NCBI RefSeq assembly: GCF_022965805.1
Contig: NC_133110.1
Span: forward strand, 29,818,668-29,882,667
DNA: 64,000 nucleotides
Direction of reading: 5' to 3'
Source of the DNA: Primulina eburnea
Lineage: Eukaryota; Streptophyta; Magnoliopsida; Lamiales; Gesneriaceae
The notes under the pieces are model-generated. The model ran no database searches and was not told the DNA's origin. It saw only the letters and a list, made by a program, of their open reading frames with translations. Shown piece after piece: positions 23,710 to 34,308 of the stretch. The position numbers and the translations under genes are program-made. Each line of letters starts with the position of its first letter. Within the stretch, counting starts at the first letter, position 1.

Positions 23710-25467
23710 AAACCAGTATAATAATACAAGTCTTGTACAACATGCTTCTAGTTCAAACTAGTTTAAGGTTCAAATACTAAATTTCAAGTATTAAACCAAC
23801 TCTACAATAAGTCCGGAATCACCACGCTAAACTCGTCTTCTCTCATCATCTTCTTGACCCCGATCTTGTCCCACATGTTGTCATGCACACATACAAAACA
23901 AGACAACAGCCGGATACTCCGGTGAGATATAAATATCCAAGTATAAAACATGATAAACATGCATGAACGCAATATAAATCATAAAGCATACTATCATGCA
24001 TAAAATCAATAACAATAGGTCCCATGGTCTATGAAACTAAATCAGATAAGCATGCAATGACAATGGTTCCCAAAATCTCCGAAATTACAATAAAATAAGC
24101 ATGCAAGTAATAACAATGGATTCCCTGGTCTAGGAACCAATCTATCTAAACATGCTAGTCAAATCAAATCATGTCTTGACTCGACACGATTCTAACTCTA
24201 GGGATCCTGGTATGAATAAGACGTCAATGGCTGTCACCTACCCTCCCAATCCGGGTGACTGTATGTCTTATTCCTAGACTTCGGTCTGATCTGTATCGAC
24301 ATCTACAATAGGAGAGGTGATCTCCCCCTAAGCTGTGATATCACCGAAGGTCTAGAAGTCTGACTGTTCTGTCAAGACTCTCCTATCTTAAATGCAATGC
24401 ATATCAATCTATTAACAAAGCATAAACATTTTAAAAGATTCGAATACAAATTCTATAAACAAATCATAATATAAATAACCATTCTAGTATGTGATTTTGG
24501 TTGGGAAACTCAAATTAGATCTCATTTGAGTTGTATCTTCCCAAAAAACACCTGAATTATACCTTTGTCTTCCTGGTCTAACGAAGACGAAGTCTGGTAT
24601 CCCAATCTGTCCATATCAAGCTGATAATGACAATCATATACATACAATATCAATATATAACTCAATTAAAAACCTGTTCTGATCAATACTCAAATCAGTA
24701 ATAACCTCATTCTGATATCAATTCTTAATCAATTCAACTCTGAAAATCTTAAAAATTGTATAAACAGTCTATTCTTTAATCTGACTTCAATTATATAATG
24801 TCTACTGTAGCAGAAACATCATATCTGATTCATATTCAATTCTGACAATATCATAAATTCAAATAATGTCTAAACATAAAAAAACTTACGTCCAGTTGGA
24901 GCCTGCGTCAATAGGAACACAGTACCGAAGTCGGATTCGAAATCGGACGGACGGATTTCTCCCAAAAGGCGTAAGGATTTTCGAAGGAACTCTCGAGCTT
25001 CTTCTCACGTTTCCTTTTTCTTTCTGATGGAGAATGGCTGGTGCATACATATATATATCCATCTCGTGCATGCGAGTCAAGTGGCGTCGTGCATGTTCTG
25101 CACGTTGCACCGCGGGTGCGGTCTTCTTTGCACCACGGGTGCGCTCAGTGTTCTGATCCATATCCATTTTCTGAAAAACCAAGACCGCGGGTGCGGTGGC
25201 TTTTATACCGCGGGTGCGGTGAACTCACTGGAGCAACACCGCAGATGCGGTCTTGTCTAGCACCGCAGGTGCGGTGTGACTACTGGAAAATTGTTCCATT
25301 TTCTGCCCATGCATCGCGGGTGCGGTCATGTCTGGCACCGCGGGTGCGGTCATACTTTGGCAATAAATTCAAGTTTAGCCACATCGTTTATCTCCTTCTG
25401 TTCTTGCATTTCTTATTTATACAATATAATCCATTTATATATATTAACAAGAATCTCGGGCATTAAA
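23710..25467 (-). repeat. Element A 5' LTR, second part
   Basis: Resumes exactly where 7586 stopped and continues to the degraded end cattaaa (cattaca in the 3' LTR). Together with 7454-7586 it gives about 1891 bp against 1889 in the other LTR. Confidence 0.9.
25109..25350 (-). promoter_or_regulatory. U3 motif cluster, element A 5' LTR
   Basis: Eight motif copies matching 3171-3412. Several have decayed at CG positions (accacggg, accgcaggt, atcgcggg), as expected from methylated-C deamination in an older copy. Confidence 0.6.
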
Positions 25468-25563
25468 TTTAGCAAGAGTTGTCTTGGGAGAAATATATAT
25501 GAATTCACAATCCTCCCCTCTTGAGCTAGCTTTTGAGGTGGAGTTAGGTGGATTCATATTATA

Positions 25564-25575
25564 TGGTATCAGAGA
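25564..25575 (+). other. TRIM primer-binding site
   Basis: TGGTATCAGAGA, 11 of 12 bases of the initiator tRNA-Met complement, 2 bp after the left LTR. Confidence 0.75.
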
Positions 25576-25607
25576 CAGGTTCTTGACTGGAAGTGTGGGT
25601 GCATGTT

Positions 25608-25826
25608 CCTGGAAGTGCCCTGGAGTGCGGGTTAACGAAGGAGTTGGCACGAGGACGTACAGTCTAAAGGGGTCGGGAATGCCTGGAAGTGCCTGGAGTT
25701 CGGGTTAACGAACGAGTTGGCACGAGCACGTACAGTCTAAAGGGGTCGGGAATGCCTAGAAGTGCCCTGGAGTGAGGGTTAACAAACGAGTTGGCACGAG
25801 GACGTGCAGTCTAAAGGGGTCGGGAA
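25608..25826 (+). repeat. Three 72-74 bp tandem repeats inside the TRIM
   Basis: Units start at 25608, 25682 and 25755. Each reads cctggaagtgccctggag, then a gggttaac...gagttggcacgag segment, then cagtctaaaggggtcggga. Each unit ends in the same purine-rich block, so the polypurine-tract-like sequence occurs three times, the last one directly at the right LTR. Confidence 0.85.
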
Positions 25827-25936
25827 TGATGTGTCCCAAATCGGTTAGCAAGAGTTGTCTTGGGTAAAATATATATGAATTCACAATCATCCCCTCTTGC
25901 GCTAGCTTTTGAGGTGGAGTTAGGTGGATTTATATC
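25827..25936 (+). repeat. TRIM right LTR (110 bp)
   Basis: Starts TGATGTGTCCC and ends TATATCA. It matches the left LTR including the caagagttgtcttggg and tttgaggtggagttagg segments, with about ten differences. Confidence 0.78.
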
Positions 25937-27047
25937 AGCATGCCTCGGACTATTGTTTCTGGTCGCGATGCTAAATTCTTGAGTTACTTTTGAAAGACTT
26001 TGTGTGCATAACTTGGCACAAAATTGTTGTTTTCTACTAGTTGTCATCCTCAAACGGATGGAAAAACTAAAGTTGTCAATAGAACTTTGGGAACACTTTT
26101 GCGTGCTATTCTTAAAAAGAACTTGGATTGACATTTCTATGGACTTTATTTTGGGGTTGCCTAGGACTAAGAAGGGGAGGGATTCTATTTTTGTTGTTGT
26201 GGATAGATTCTCTAAGATGACACATTTTATAGCTTGTCATAAATTCGATGATGCTTCAAACATTGCGGATTTGTTCTTTAGAGAAGTCGTTAGGTAGCAT
26301 GGCATGCCTAGGACTATTGATTCTGGTCGCGATGTTAAATTCTTGAGTTACTTTTGGAATACTTTATGGGCTAAACTTTGCACAAAATTGTTGTTTTCTA
26401 CTACTTGTCATCCTCAAACGGATGGACAAACTGAGCGTGTTATTCTTAAAAAGAACTTGGATTGACATTTCTATGGTCTTTATTTTGGGTTGCCTAGGAC
26501 TAAGAAGGGGAGGGATTTTATTTTTGTTGTTGTGGATAGATTATCTAAGATGACACATTTTATAGCTTGTCATAAAACCGATGATGTTTCAAACATTGCG
26601 GATTTGTTCTTTAGAGTAGTCGTTAGGTTGCATGGCATGCCTAGGACTATTGTTTCTGGTCGCGGTGTTAAATTCATGAGTTACTTTTGGAAGACTTTAT
26701 GCGCTAAACTTGGCACAAAATTGTTGTTTTCTACTACTTGTCATCCTCAAACGGATGGACAAACTGAAGTTGTCAATAGAACTTTGGGAACACTTTTGCA
26801 TGCTATTCTTAAAAAGAACTTGGATTGACATTTCTACTTTATTTTGGGGTTGCCTAGGACTAAGAAGGGGAGGGATTCTATTTTTGTTGTTGTGGATAAA
26901 TTCTCTAAGATGACACATTTTATAGCTTGTCATAAAACCGATGATGCTTCAAACATTGCGGATTTGTTCTTTAGAGACGTCGTTATATTGCATGGCATGC
27001 CTAGGACTATTGTTTCTGGTCGCGGAGTTAAATTCTTGAGTTATTTT
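25937..27047 (+). repeat. Integrase-core satellite, block 1
   Basis: About three monomers of a tandem repeat of about 364 bp. The landmark gcatgcct occurs at 25937, 26302, 26635 and 26995. The third spacing is only 333 bp because of a deletion near 26430-26440. The first monomer is the most diverged, usual for the edge of an array. In the + strand the monomer reads as the catalytic core of a Ty3/gypsy integrase ([34 protein letters not shown]), broken by stops. It is cut at 27047 by copia E with duplication atttt. Confidence 0.92.
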
Positions 27048-28157
27048 TGTTAGAGTAGGTTCCCGTCGAGCCAAGTGTTGGCCGAGTGTTCACAATGAAA
27101 CTCTATGTATAAGCAATCTTTATTTTAATAATATTTGAAATTATTAATTTGGCAAATCTTTATCTGTATACCCATGCTAGTTGCATAGATAAAGCCCTTG
27201 AATATACAAATAGTAGAAATAATATGAGATGCTCACATGATGAGTATCATGAAACTCATATTTGTAATACTGTATATTCTAAACGGTTCCTAGTCGATTC
27301 AGCCGCCACTAAGAAGGATATAGGCCGCTCGAGTTAGAGACTAGTATCTGCGATGTGAGTACCATGTTTCATTGGTAGGGGACATTGTGATGTACGAACA
27401 TGCAGATAGGTGCTCCTTGTAGAGTGCACTGAACAACCCTCCATAAAAGGACTTTCCAAGTGGTTCTCACTTATCGAGTGGAAAAGTCCTAGTTTATGGT
27501 TGTACAGAATTAGTCCTTATGACCCGGGACAACATTGAGACTCTATGTGCTAGAATTACACTTTGACTTGTTTACCGACTCTTATGGGGTCATCAGGTGG
27601 CAAGGTTGGGTGTTCTGTCGAAACACATAGGAGTCGATGCATTGTAGTCGGGGATTCACCGCTTACCTTCGGGTATGGATATCCTATGTGTTATCATGTG
27701 TATGTAGATCGAAATCTCTGGCCAGAGTATGGTTGTAATTATGAAAGGTGTTTCATAGATTACACCATCGATGCAACTACGACATGACACATAGTATCGA
27801 TTCATTGACAACTCTCGATAAACCAATGGTTGTCGAATCGATCGGGATATATGAGTTGAAGGGACCGTACTGTACGCTAACCATAATTGAATGGTTCTTG
27901 CAAGCACTATCATTTGATACCTATGGAATCATGTAAGCGATGCTGCTAGGCGTTTAACATGATTGGTTGGGTACTATCAGACTTGAGTTCTGACGTTCTT
28001 GTTATTAAGGTGTTGATAAATAAGAATGGAGCAATTGAGGTATGCTCATATAAGGACATGTTTAGTCCGAATCACATGGAGATGTGAACCCACGGCTAGT
28101 TGTATCAATGAACCATTGAGTGCCACACAAGTACTAGCTTTCTAGATCCTGTTGAGA

Positions 28158-28320
28158 AGTAAAAATAGTTCAATGTGTTGAACGGCTTATAAAGGGGTTT
28201 GTAAGCGTAAGAAAAATTAGAAGTATGACTTCTATGAAGGAGAAAATAGTTCAATGTTTTGAACGACTTATAAATGAGTTTATAAGTGTAAGGAAAAATA
28301 GAAGTATGACTTCTATGAGA
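28158..28320 (+). repeat. Two imperfect repeats of about 85 bp in LTR E
   Basis: Two adjacent copies of aaaatagttcaatgt...gaacg...cttataaa...gtaag...agaagtatgacttctatga. The inner agaagtatgacttct is itself an inverted repeat. They are also present in the 3' LTR at about 35419-35581. Confidence 0.85.
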
Positions 28321-28424
28321 GAAATGTAAATTTTGATTTATGGAAGTGTTCCTAAATTAAAATTTGGCCAAGAGAATAATGTATTTGAAAATTGTGATTT
28401 TCATAAACATTATTATGGACTAAA

Positions 28425-28535
28425 TTAAATTAATTCAAGTGTTGAATTAATTAAACACTAGTGGACCTAGTAGAGTCCAAATAATTAAATTAATTCAAGT
28501 GTTGAATTAATTAAATAATATTGGGCCTTGTAGAG
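28425..28535 (+). repeat. Two imperfect repeats of about 65 bp in LTR E
   Basis: Two copies of aaattaattcaagtgttgaa followed by ttaattaaa and a ggacctagtagagtcc or gggccttgtagagccc hairpin-like unit. Confidence 0.8.
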
Positions 28536-29217
28536 CCCAATTGGAAATAATTATTTAACTAGTGGGCTTGAGTAAAACCAAGTAAAGTCTAATTGGGCTC
28601 AAATTTGTTTGAGACAATTTAAATAGTCCATGGGCCTTGTATATGATACAAGCCCACTTAGAAAAGCATGCTAGGGAGGTGAAAGGTTTGGGAATACTTT
28701 TGAATAAAATATTTGCATGGCATGCACCTTTTTTGGATCAACTTTTCCCAACCCCAAGACAAGTCATCCTCCCCTCATTCACACATGCTCATGGCCGAAA
28801 CTTGATGGTCCATTCTCTCCATTTTTCTCTTCATTTTGTTCTTCAATTGTTGAAGGAACAACTCACTTCTTCATGAAAAATCCTCTTAGTTTTCTAGTGC
28901 AAATTAAGAGGGGATCTTCCTAGTTAGTGGTGGGCTTGATTTTGAAGGAAGGACACAAGGAGAGCTTGTAGATTTGTCTTGCCTTTGAAGAGCCAAGTTG
29001 TTTACAACTTGGTTGGAGCCATTACATCAATCTTTGAGATTGATAGGTAAATTTCTCAACACCCTATGCATGAAAGTTGAGATTTTGTATATGTTTGCAC
29101 AACTAGTACATGGTGTTCATTTTGAAAAATTTTATACCAAAATTTCGGTTTTATGAATCAAAAGAAATTTTGTGCTTCCGTTGCGATTTTGAACACCGTA
29201 TATCGATCCCTTTCAAG

Positions 29218-29230
29218 TGGTATCAAGAGC
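29218..29230 (+). other. Element E primer-binding site
   Basis: TGGTATCAAGAGC, initiator tRNA-Met-like with one additional A, a form common in plant copia elements. It lies 2 bp after the LTR. Confidence 0.85.
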
Positions 29231-31031
29231 TAAGGTTACTAGTTTTTGTGCAACATATACATGATGTTATATTGAGGTCAATTTCTAACCGATTGAGATG
29301 AAGTTTTGCAACGATTCAAGGCCGGATTTGGGGCTTTTTGGGGCAGCAAGTTGCTGCCCATTTCGGGCGCCTCGGGCTGCCCGAAACAGGCAGCAAGGGC
29401 AGCCCGAGGGGCTGCCCGAAACCCCCCCTCTCAAAATTAAAAAAAAAAAATTTTTTTACATGTTGGCCGAAATGTTGGCCGGAATCCGGCGACGGAGCTC
29501 CGGCGACGGCGATGACGACTAGGGTTTCCAAAAGTGTTTTGGATAATCAAAGTGTCATGGGCCTTGATGTTGTTGGGCCATTAGATGGTCAACATATTTG
29601 TGAATTTTAAATGGGCCAAAATATTTTGGTGAAAAATGAGTTTTTTGGGCCCTTAAGTTTAAAATTACAAAAGTTGCAAATATTTTCTCATGAAATAAAT
29701 ATTTTAAGTTGGACTTTAAATATTTATAGTAAATGGTGATTTACAAGAAATTCGGTTATAAATAAATTAATTTGAAAGTAGACAAAGGTGTTTGTATACT
29801 TTGTTAATTTAGTTTATAATCGTGGCGGTTAGTGATTGGATCAAGATATATAATATTGAATCAATTAATTATTGTGATAATTAATTGATGGTGTATGATA
29901 TGTGATATTAAGCATGAAGGATGATCAAAAGCCCAAGCCCAATTTGCTCGGTGTATGCTAGGATATTTTGTGTTGAATGATTGTAATAATTATCAAATTT
30001 AAAGTGGGCTTGGTTTATGGCCCGTTCCCACCCCATGAGATGTATCCCTATTTGCCATGGATATTTATTTGTAAATATTAGAATAGTGGATGATCAAGAT
30101 TGGAAGATGGTGGCCATGATGATTATGAAGATCGAAGACATGTAAATATTGGAAGCTTATGTAAATGTTGCATTTGCATCCCGTGCATTTACCCTAGGAT
30201 TGGACCTAGGTCCGTGTTTAGCTCACACGGACCGTTAGTATTGGGGCGATTGATCATCCTTGTTTGTTTACTGTTTATAATATATGCATGATATGTTATA
30301 AATAATGAGTATGTGCGTTATTATTATGATAATAACAAAGTTGCATGAATCCGGCAAACATACGATCAAACATGGCGAGCTTTTAAAATAAAATTAATGA
30401 TGAGACCTTTCAAAATTAAAAACCCTCATTTTGAATAAGATTCAAAATTAATTTCAAGCCCGAAAAAGGGAATTATAAATTTGTTTATAATTTCCTTGTC
30501 TTCCATCGACAATGGGTGCATGATGAACGCTACCCGTACTCGGGGCTCGGCTCATATTATTGGGGGGGCCCTGGATGCCGGAAAGCTGTGACATCCATTG
30601 ACATAGTGATGTGAACTACGTGGAACTCCCATGATTTCGGCTCATATTATTGAGGGAACTCATGGCGACCGTCCATTAAGGTTCAACATCGATGGGTAAG
30701 GCTTGACACGTGAAGATGAACGACGTCATATTATTGGGTCCTAATCAAACGTGAGACAAAAGTTTACGTAGAGGGTTGCATTGTGATGCAATTGGAAACT
30801 ACCTTTTAGGAATTTTGATTGGCTGATATTATTCGGGATCATAATTCGCTAATTGGACCTTACGTACCTACTGAGGAAATGAGTTTCCCGCTTTCACTAG
30901 AGGGTAGTGAAAGATGTCAAAACAGTGGGAGCAAATATTTATGAAGTAAAAGTCCAAACTTCATATCTTACTAAATATTTTAAAATAGTCATCAACATTT
31001 ATCTGTTTTTACTTTTCAGTACAAATTGACG
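29231..31031 (+). other. Element E untranslated leader
   Basis: 1.8 kb without a supported gene. It contains a GC-rich block with strong inverted repeats (29341-29409), an A/T homopolymer run near 29435-29460, a segment shared with 1-507 of the window (29603-30106), and four copies of a catattatt-like motif between about 30550 and 30835. The frames 29298-29522 and 29338-29610 lie in the GC-rich block and have no recognisable protein features. Confidence 0.75.
29341..29409 (+). other. GC-rich hairpins in the E leader
   Basis: Two perfect inverted repeats: 29341-29349 with 29351-29359 (9 bp, 1-base centre), and 29370-29382 with 29397-29409 (13 bp, 14-base loop). They lie about 110-190 bases downstream of the primer site, where packaging or dimerisation signals can lie in retroelement RNA. 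That role is inference. Confidence 0.7.
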
Positions 31032-31892
31032 ATGTCATCGATTCGCAATCCAATATCCGTGATACTCGACAAAAACATATTAACTGGACCTAATTACCTC
31101 ACTTGGCTAAGAAACCTAAAAATTGTCTTGAATTCGGAAAGGGTAGCATATACACTGAATGAGTCGCCCCCTGTTGAGGCTCCGACTCACTGCAATCCTG
31201 AGGAATTGCAGGCTTACAAGGAATGGTGTGACCATGACTTGATAGCCAGGTGTTATATGCTGACTTCTATGAATGATGAGCTGCAGAGGCGTTTTGAGGG
31301 TGCAAAGAGTGCTGCTGACATTCATTTGCACCTCAAGGAGCTCTTTGGAGAGCAAACACGTCCTCTTAGGCATGCTACCGTCAAGGAGCTGATTACTTTA
31401 CGCATGCAAGATGGGGCCTCGGTCCATGAGCATGGCCTAAAGGTGATCGGGCTCGTGGACAAGCTCGTTGGCATGGATCTGATCTTGCCTTCAGAGTTGA
31501 CCACCGACGTGCTGCTCTTATCGCTGCCTAGCTCATTTGATCCTTTTGTGGTGAACTTCAACATGAACAAGATTGAACCGACCCTTGAGGAGTTGGTGAA
31601 TATGCTTGTTACGTTTGAATCCACCATCAAGAAAGAGAAGTTGGTTCTTTATGTGGGTTCTTCATCTGGTACGAAGATTGATCCACATGGGAATGGAAAG
31701 AAGCGTTCTTTCCAACGTCCCAAGAAGAACGTGCCCTTGTTGAGGCAATCTCTGAATCCCGTTGTGGCAGCCACACCAGTTAAGGCTGACAAGACTGCTG
31801 ATGAATGTCATCACTGCAAGAAGCCTGGACATTGGAGGCGAAATTGCAAGGAATATCTGGCCCAGAAGAGTTCTGGAAACGGTATGTTCTAA
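31032..31892 (+). CDS. Gag protein of copia element E
   Basis: Open frame of 286 residues from ATG at 31032 (an upstream TTG in frame is not a plausible start). Features: N-terminal copia Gag segment ILTGPNYLTWLRNLKIVLNS; the conserved central region with LFGEQTRPLRHATVKELITL and a Leu/Ser-rich LLLSLPSSFDPFVV; a basic linker (GKKRSFQRPKKN); and a single CCHC zinc knuckle CHHCKKPGHWRRNC near the end, followed by a stop. In an intact copia element Gag continues in frame into protease. Here the stop at 31890-31892 precedes a weak protease remnant (WVLDTGYDSH at about 31925). It probably encoded the capsid of E. The frame is open but the element as a whole is dead. Confidence 0.9.
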   Translation: MSSIRNPISVILDKNILTGPNYLTWLRNLKIVLNSERVAYTLNESPPVEAPTHCNPEELQAYKEWCDHDLIARCYMLTSMNDELQRRFEGAKSAADIHLHLKELFGEQTRPLRHATVKELITLRMQDGASVHEHGLKVIGLVDKLVGMDLILPSELTTDVLLLSLPSSFDPFVVNFNMNKIEPTLEELVNMLVTFESTIKKEKLVLYVGSSSGTKIDPHGNGKKRSFQRPKKNVPLLRQSLNPVVAATPVKADKTADECHHCKKPGHWRRNCKEYLAQKSSGNGMF

Positions 31893-34295
31893 ATTGAAGT
31901 AAACATTTCAATTAACTCTACTTCTTGGGTATTAGATACCGGTTATGACTCACATCTCTGTAATGGGTTACAGGTGATGGGAAGAAGTAGAATGCTTAAG
32001 GAAGGTGTGACCTTCTAGAGGATGGGCAATGGAGCAAGAGTTGCTGCCAAGGCTATTGAAGATGTTTACTTATTATTGAACAATAGTTTAAGTTAATTAT
32101 ATGAGATGTTTTGTTCGTACCTAATTTTGTAAAAATATTGTTTCCATTTCTATGTTGATAAAAATGGATATTCTTGTTTATTTTGCAAAGGTGTTTGCAA
32201 CATTTACATGAATGAATGTTTGATTGGTACTAATGAACTTGAAAACGATCTCTATAACTTAAATTAAAAGATATTCCACTAAATGTCCATTCAAAGGCAT
32301 ACACCATATGAGATATGGATGGGTAAGCCTCCTAAGTATTCTTATCTTAGAATATGGGGGTACCCTGCTTATGAAGCAGGTAGTGGGAGATAAATTGGAT
32401 AATCGATCCATTTTATATTACTTTGTGGGACATTCAATGAATTCGATTGGATACTACTTCTATCATCCCCAAGAAACAAAAGTGTTTGTTTCTAGGAATG
32501 CGACCCTTTTGGAAAAAGGAATTTCTATTGGATAGAAAAGGGGAGATGATAGAACTCGAAGAGGTTCGAGAGACACCCACAATTGTAGAACCCACACCCG
32601 AAGAGCCAAGTGAGGAGATACAAGCTCCTAGAAGATCCGAGAGAGTCTCGAGACCACCTATGAGGTATGGTCTGCTTCTTGAAAAGGGCCATGATGAGCC
32701 TAACCATGGATGTGATCCAAGGACCTTCAAGGAAGCGTTATCTGATGCCGATTCATCCAAGTGACTTGAAGCAATGGAATCTGAGTTGAATTCCATGCAT
32801 TCGAACCAAGTGTAGGATCTTGTGGATCCACCTGAGGGAATTGTTCCCATAGGGACTTGGGACGGATGGGAAGATATTGACCTTCAAGGTGCGATTGGTG
32901 GCAAAAGGATATACTCAAAGACAAGGAGTTGACTTTGAGGAAACCTTTTCCCCAGTCGCAATGTTCAAGTCCATAAGGATTTTGCTAGCCATAGCTGCAT
33001 GGTATGACTATGAGATATGGCAGATGGATGTCAAGACAGACTTTCTTAATGGGGATTTTAAGAAAGTTATTTACATGTCTTAACCTGAAGGGTTTACATC
33101 TATCGGAAGTGAGCATATGGTATGCAAACTTCAGAGATCTATTTATGATCTAAAGCAGGCATCTAGGAGTTGGAACCTCAGATTCGATAGTACGATCAAA
33201 GAGTTTGGTTTTACTAAGAATCTTGAGGAACCGTGTATGTATAAGAAGGTCAGTGGGAGTGTTGTGTCATTCCTGGTGTTTTATGTTGATGACATTCTAC
33301 TCATTGGGAATGATGTAGGAATGTTGCAATCAACTAATATATGGGTAGCGAGTAAGTTCTCGATGCACGACTTGGGTGAAGCATCTTTTGTATTGTGAAT
33401 ACAGATCTATTGAGATAGATCGAGAAGATTGCTTGGTCTCACCCAGTCCACATACATTGATACCATCGTGAAGCCGTTCTCGATGGATGAGTCCAAGGGA
33501 GGACATCTACCAATGTGTCATGGCGTGTCCCTATCCAAGTCTGTCTCCCAAGACTGATGCAGAGATAGTGGCGATGACACGCATTCCGTATGCTTCGGCA
33601 ATTGGTAGCATTATGTATGGGTCGATATCTTCACGTCTTGACGTGGCTTTCGCACTAAGTGTAGTGAGTAGATATCAATCGAACCCTGGTCTTCCACACT
33701 GAAAGCTGTGAAAGACATCCTCAAGTAGTTGAGAAGGACCAATAAATTGTTCTTGGTCTATGGGGTGGAGAACTAATATTGGAAGGCTATACCAAGTCGA
33801 ACGTTGTTTTCGAGGAGCTGGGCGACTCTAGCTTCCAAAGCGATATCGATGACTCGAAGTCAACCTCTAGGTTTGTATTCATGCTCAATGGTGCTGCTGT
33901 CTCTTGGAAGAGTTCCAAGCAAGACAATACTGCGGATTCCAGCACAGAGGCCGAATACATTGTTGCATCAGATGCAACAAGGGAGGCTGTTTGGATAAGG
34001 AATTTCGTCTAAGAGTTGGACGTCATTCCTAATGGAGTTGCTCCTGTCCCGGTGTTGTGTGACAACACGGGAGCTATAGCTCAAGTGAAGGAGCCTAGGT
34101 CTCATCAGAAATCCAAACTAGTATTGAGAAAGTACCACATCCTCGGAGAGATTGTGGAAAGAAGAGAAGTGTCTTTTGACATAGTCGGCTCCGCCGATAA
34201 TGTTGTTGATCCACTAGCTAAGCCTTTACCTGGACCATTATTCGTCAAGCATCGCGAATCAATGGGTTTAAAGCATATGGGTAGTTGGCTCTAGT
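31893..34295 (+). pseudogene. Damaged pol of copia element E
   Basis: Fragments of one pol in three frames. In order: protease active site TSWVLDTGYDSH (about 31922); RMGNGARVAAKA; after a deletion removing the integrase zinc site and catalytic core, the integrase tail RHTPYEIWMGKPPKYSYLRIWG (about 32295); a linker with SERVSRPPMRYG; RT starting [24 protein letters not shown] (32883), [12 protein letters not shown], then catalytic FYVDDILLIG (33280-33310); RNase H with KSTSRFVFMLNGAAVSWKS, TEAEY and KYHILGEIVERREVSF, ending MGSWL at 34294. At least eight stops or frameshifts are visible. The missing integrase core means E could not integrate unaided even if the point mutations were absent. 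Confidence 0.9.
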
Positions 34296-34308
34296 GCAAG
34301 TGGGAGAT
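34296..34308 (+). other. Element E polypurine tract
   Basis: gcaagtgggagat directly before the 3' LTR, the form usual in plant copia elements. Confidence 0.85.

Larger units (their letters stand above)
1641..25467 (-). mobile_element. Element A: gag-retaining Ty3/gypsy element, minus strand, host of B and C
   Basis: On the minus strand it has a 5' LTR (right side, split by element B), a primer site, a gag pseudogene, decayed pol, a polypurine tract and a 3' LTR (left side). The LTR ends are TGTAATGCC...CCCCACA. The flanks give a 5-bp duplication with one mismatch: gttag at 1636-1640 and tttag at 25468-25472. It landed in the left LTR of the TRIM, whose sequence resumes directly after it. Without B the element is about 7.7 kb. 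LTR start, tRNA-Met primer site and gag type resemble elements C and D (Tekay-like), so I infer a derivative of that lineage. Its LTRs differ at many sites, more than those of B, consistent with it being the outer, older insertion. Confidence 0.85.
25473..25936 (+). mobile_element. TRIM-like short LTR element (main part)
   Basis: With 1619-1640 this makes a complete miniature element: left LTR of about 110 bp (1619-1640 plus 25473-25561), primer site at 25564, an internal part of about 265 bp, a purine-rich run aaaggggtcgggaa, and right LTR 25827-25936. It has no coding capacity. The size fits terminal-repeat retrotransposons in miniature. I see no target duplication: the left flank is gtact and the right flank is gcatg. 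Either it has recombined or the flanks were rearranged. Its right end is also the left edge of the integrase satellite. Confidence 0.72.
27048..29215 (+). repeat. Element E 5' LTR (2168 bp)
   Basis: Begins TGTTAGAGTAGG and ends TTTCA. It contains two internal tandem duplications, at 28158-28320 and 28425-28535. A tttaaatag sequence at 28618 could be a TATA box. The frames at 27149, 27563, 28637 and 29110 recur in the other LTR and are not genes. Confidence 0.92.

Noticed and set aside
1619..25936. Target-site duplication for the TRIM
   Set aside because: gtact on the left and gcatg on the right do not match; none reported.
27563..28923. Paired small frames in 27149-29301 and again in 34410-36622
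   Set aside because: They are exact LTR duplicates with no recognisable domain.
29298..29610. GC-rich overlapping frames in the E leader
   Set aside because: Low-complexity Gly/Pro/Cys peptides produced by inverted repeats; better explained as RNA structure.
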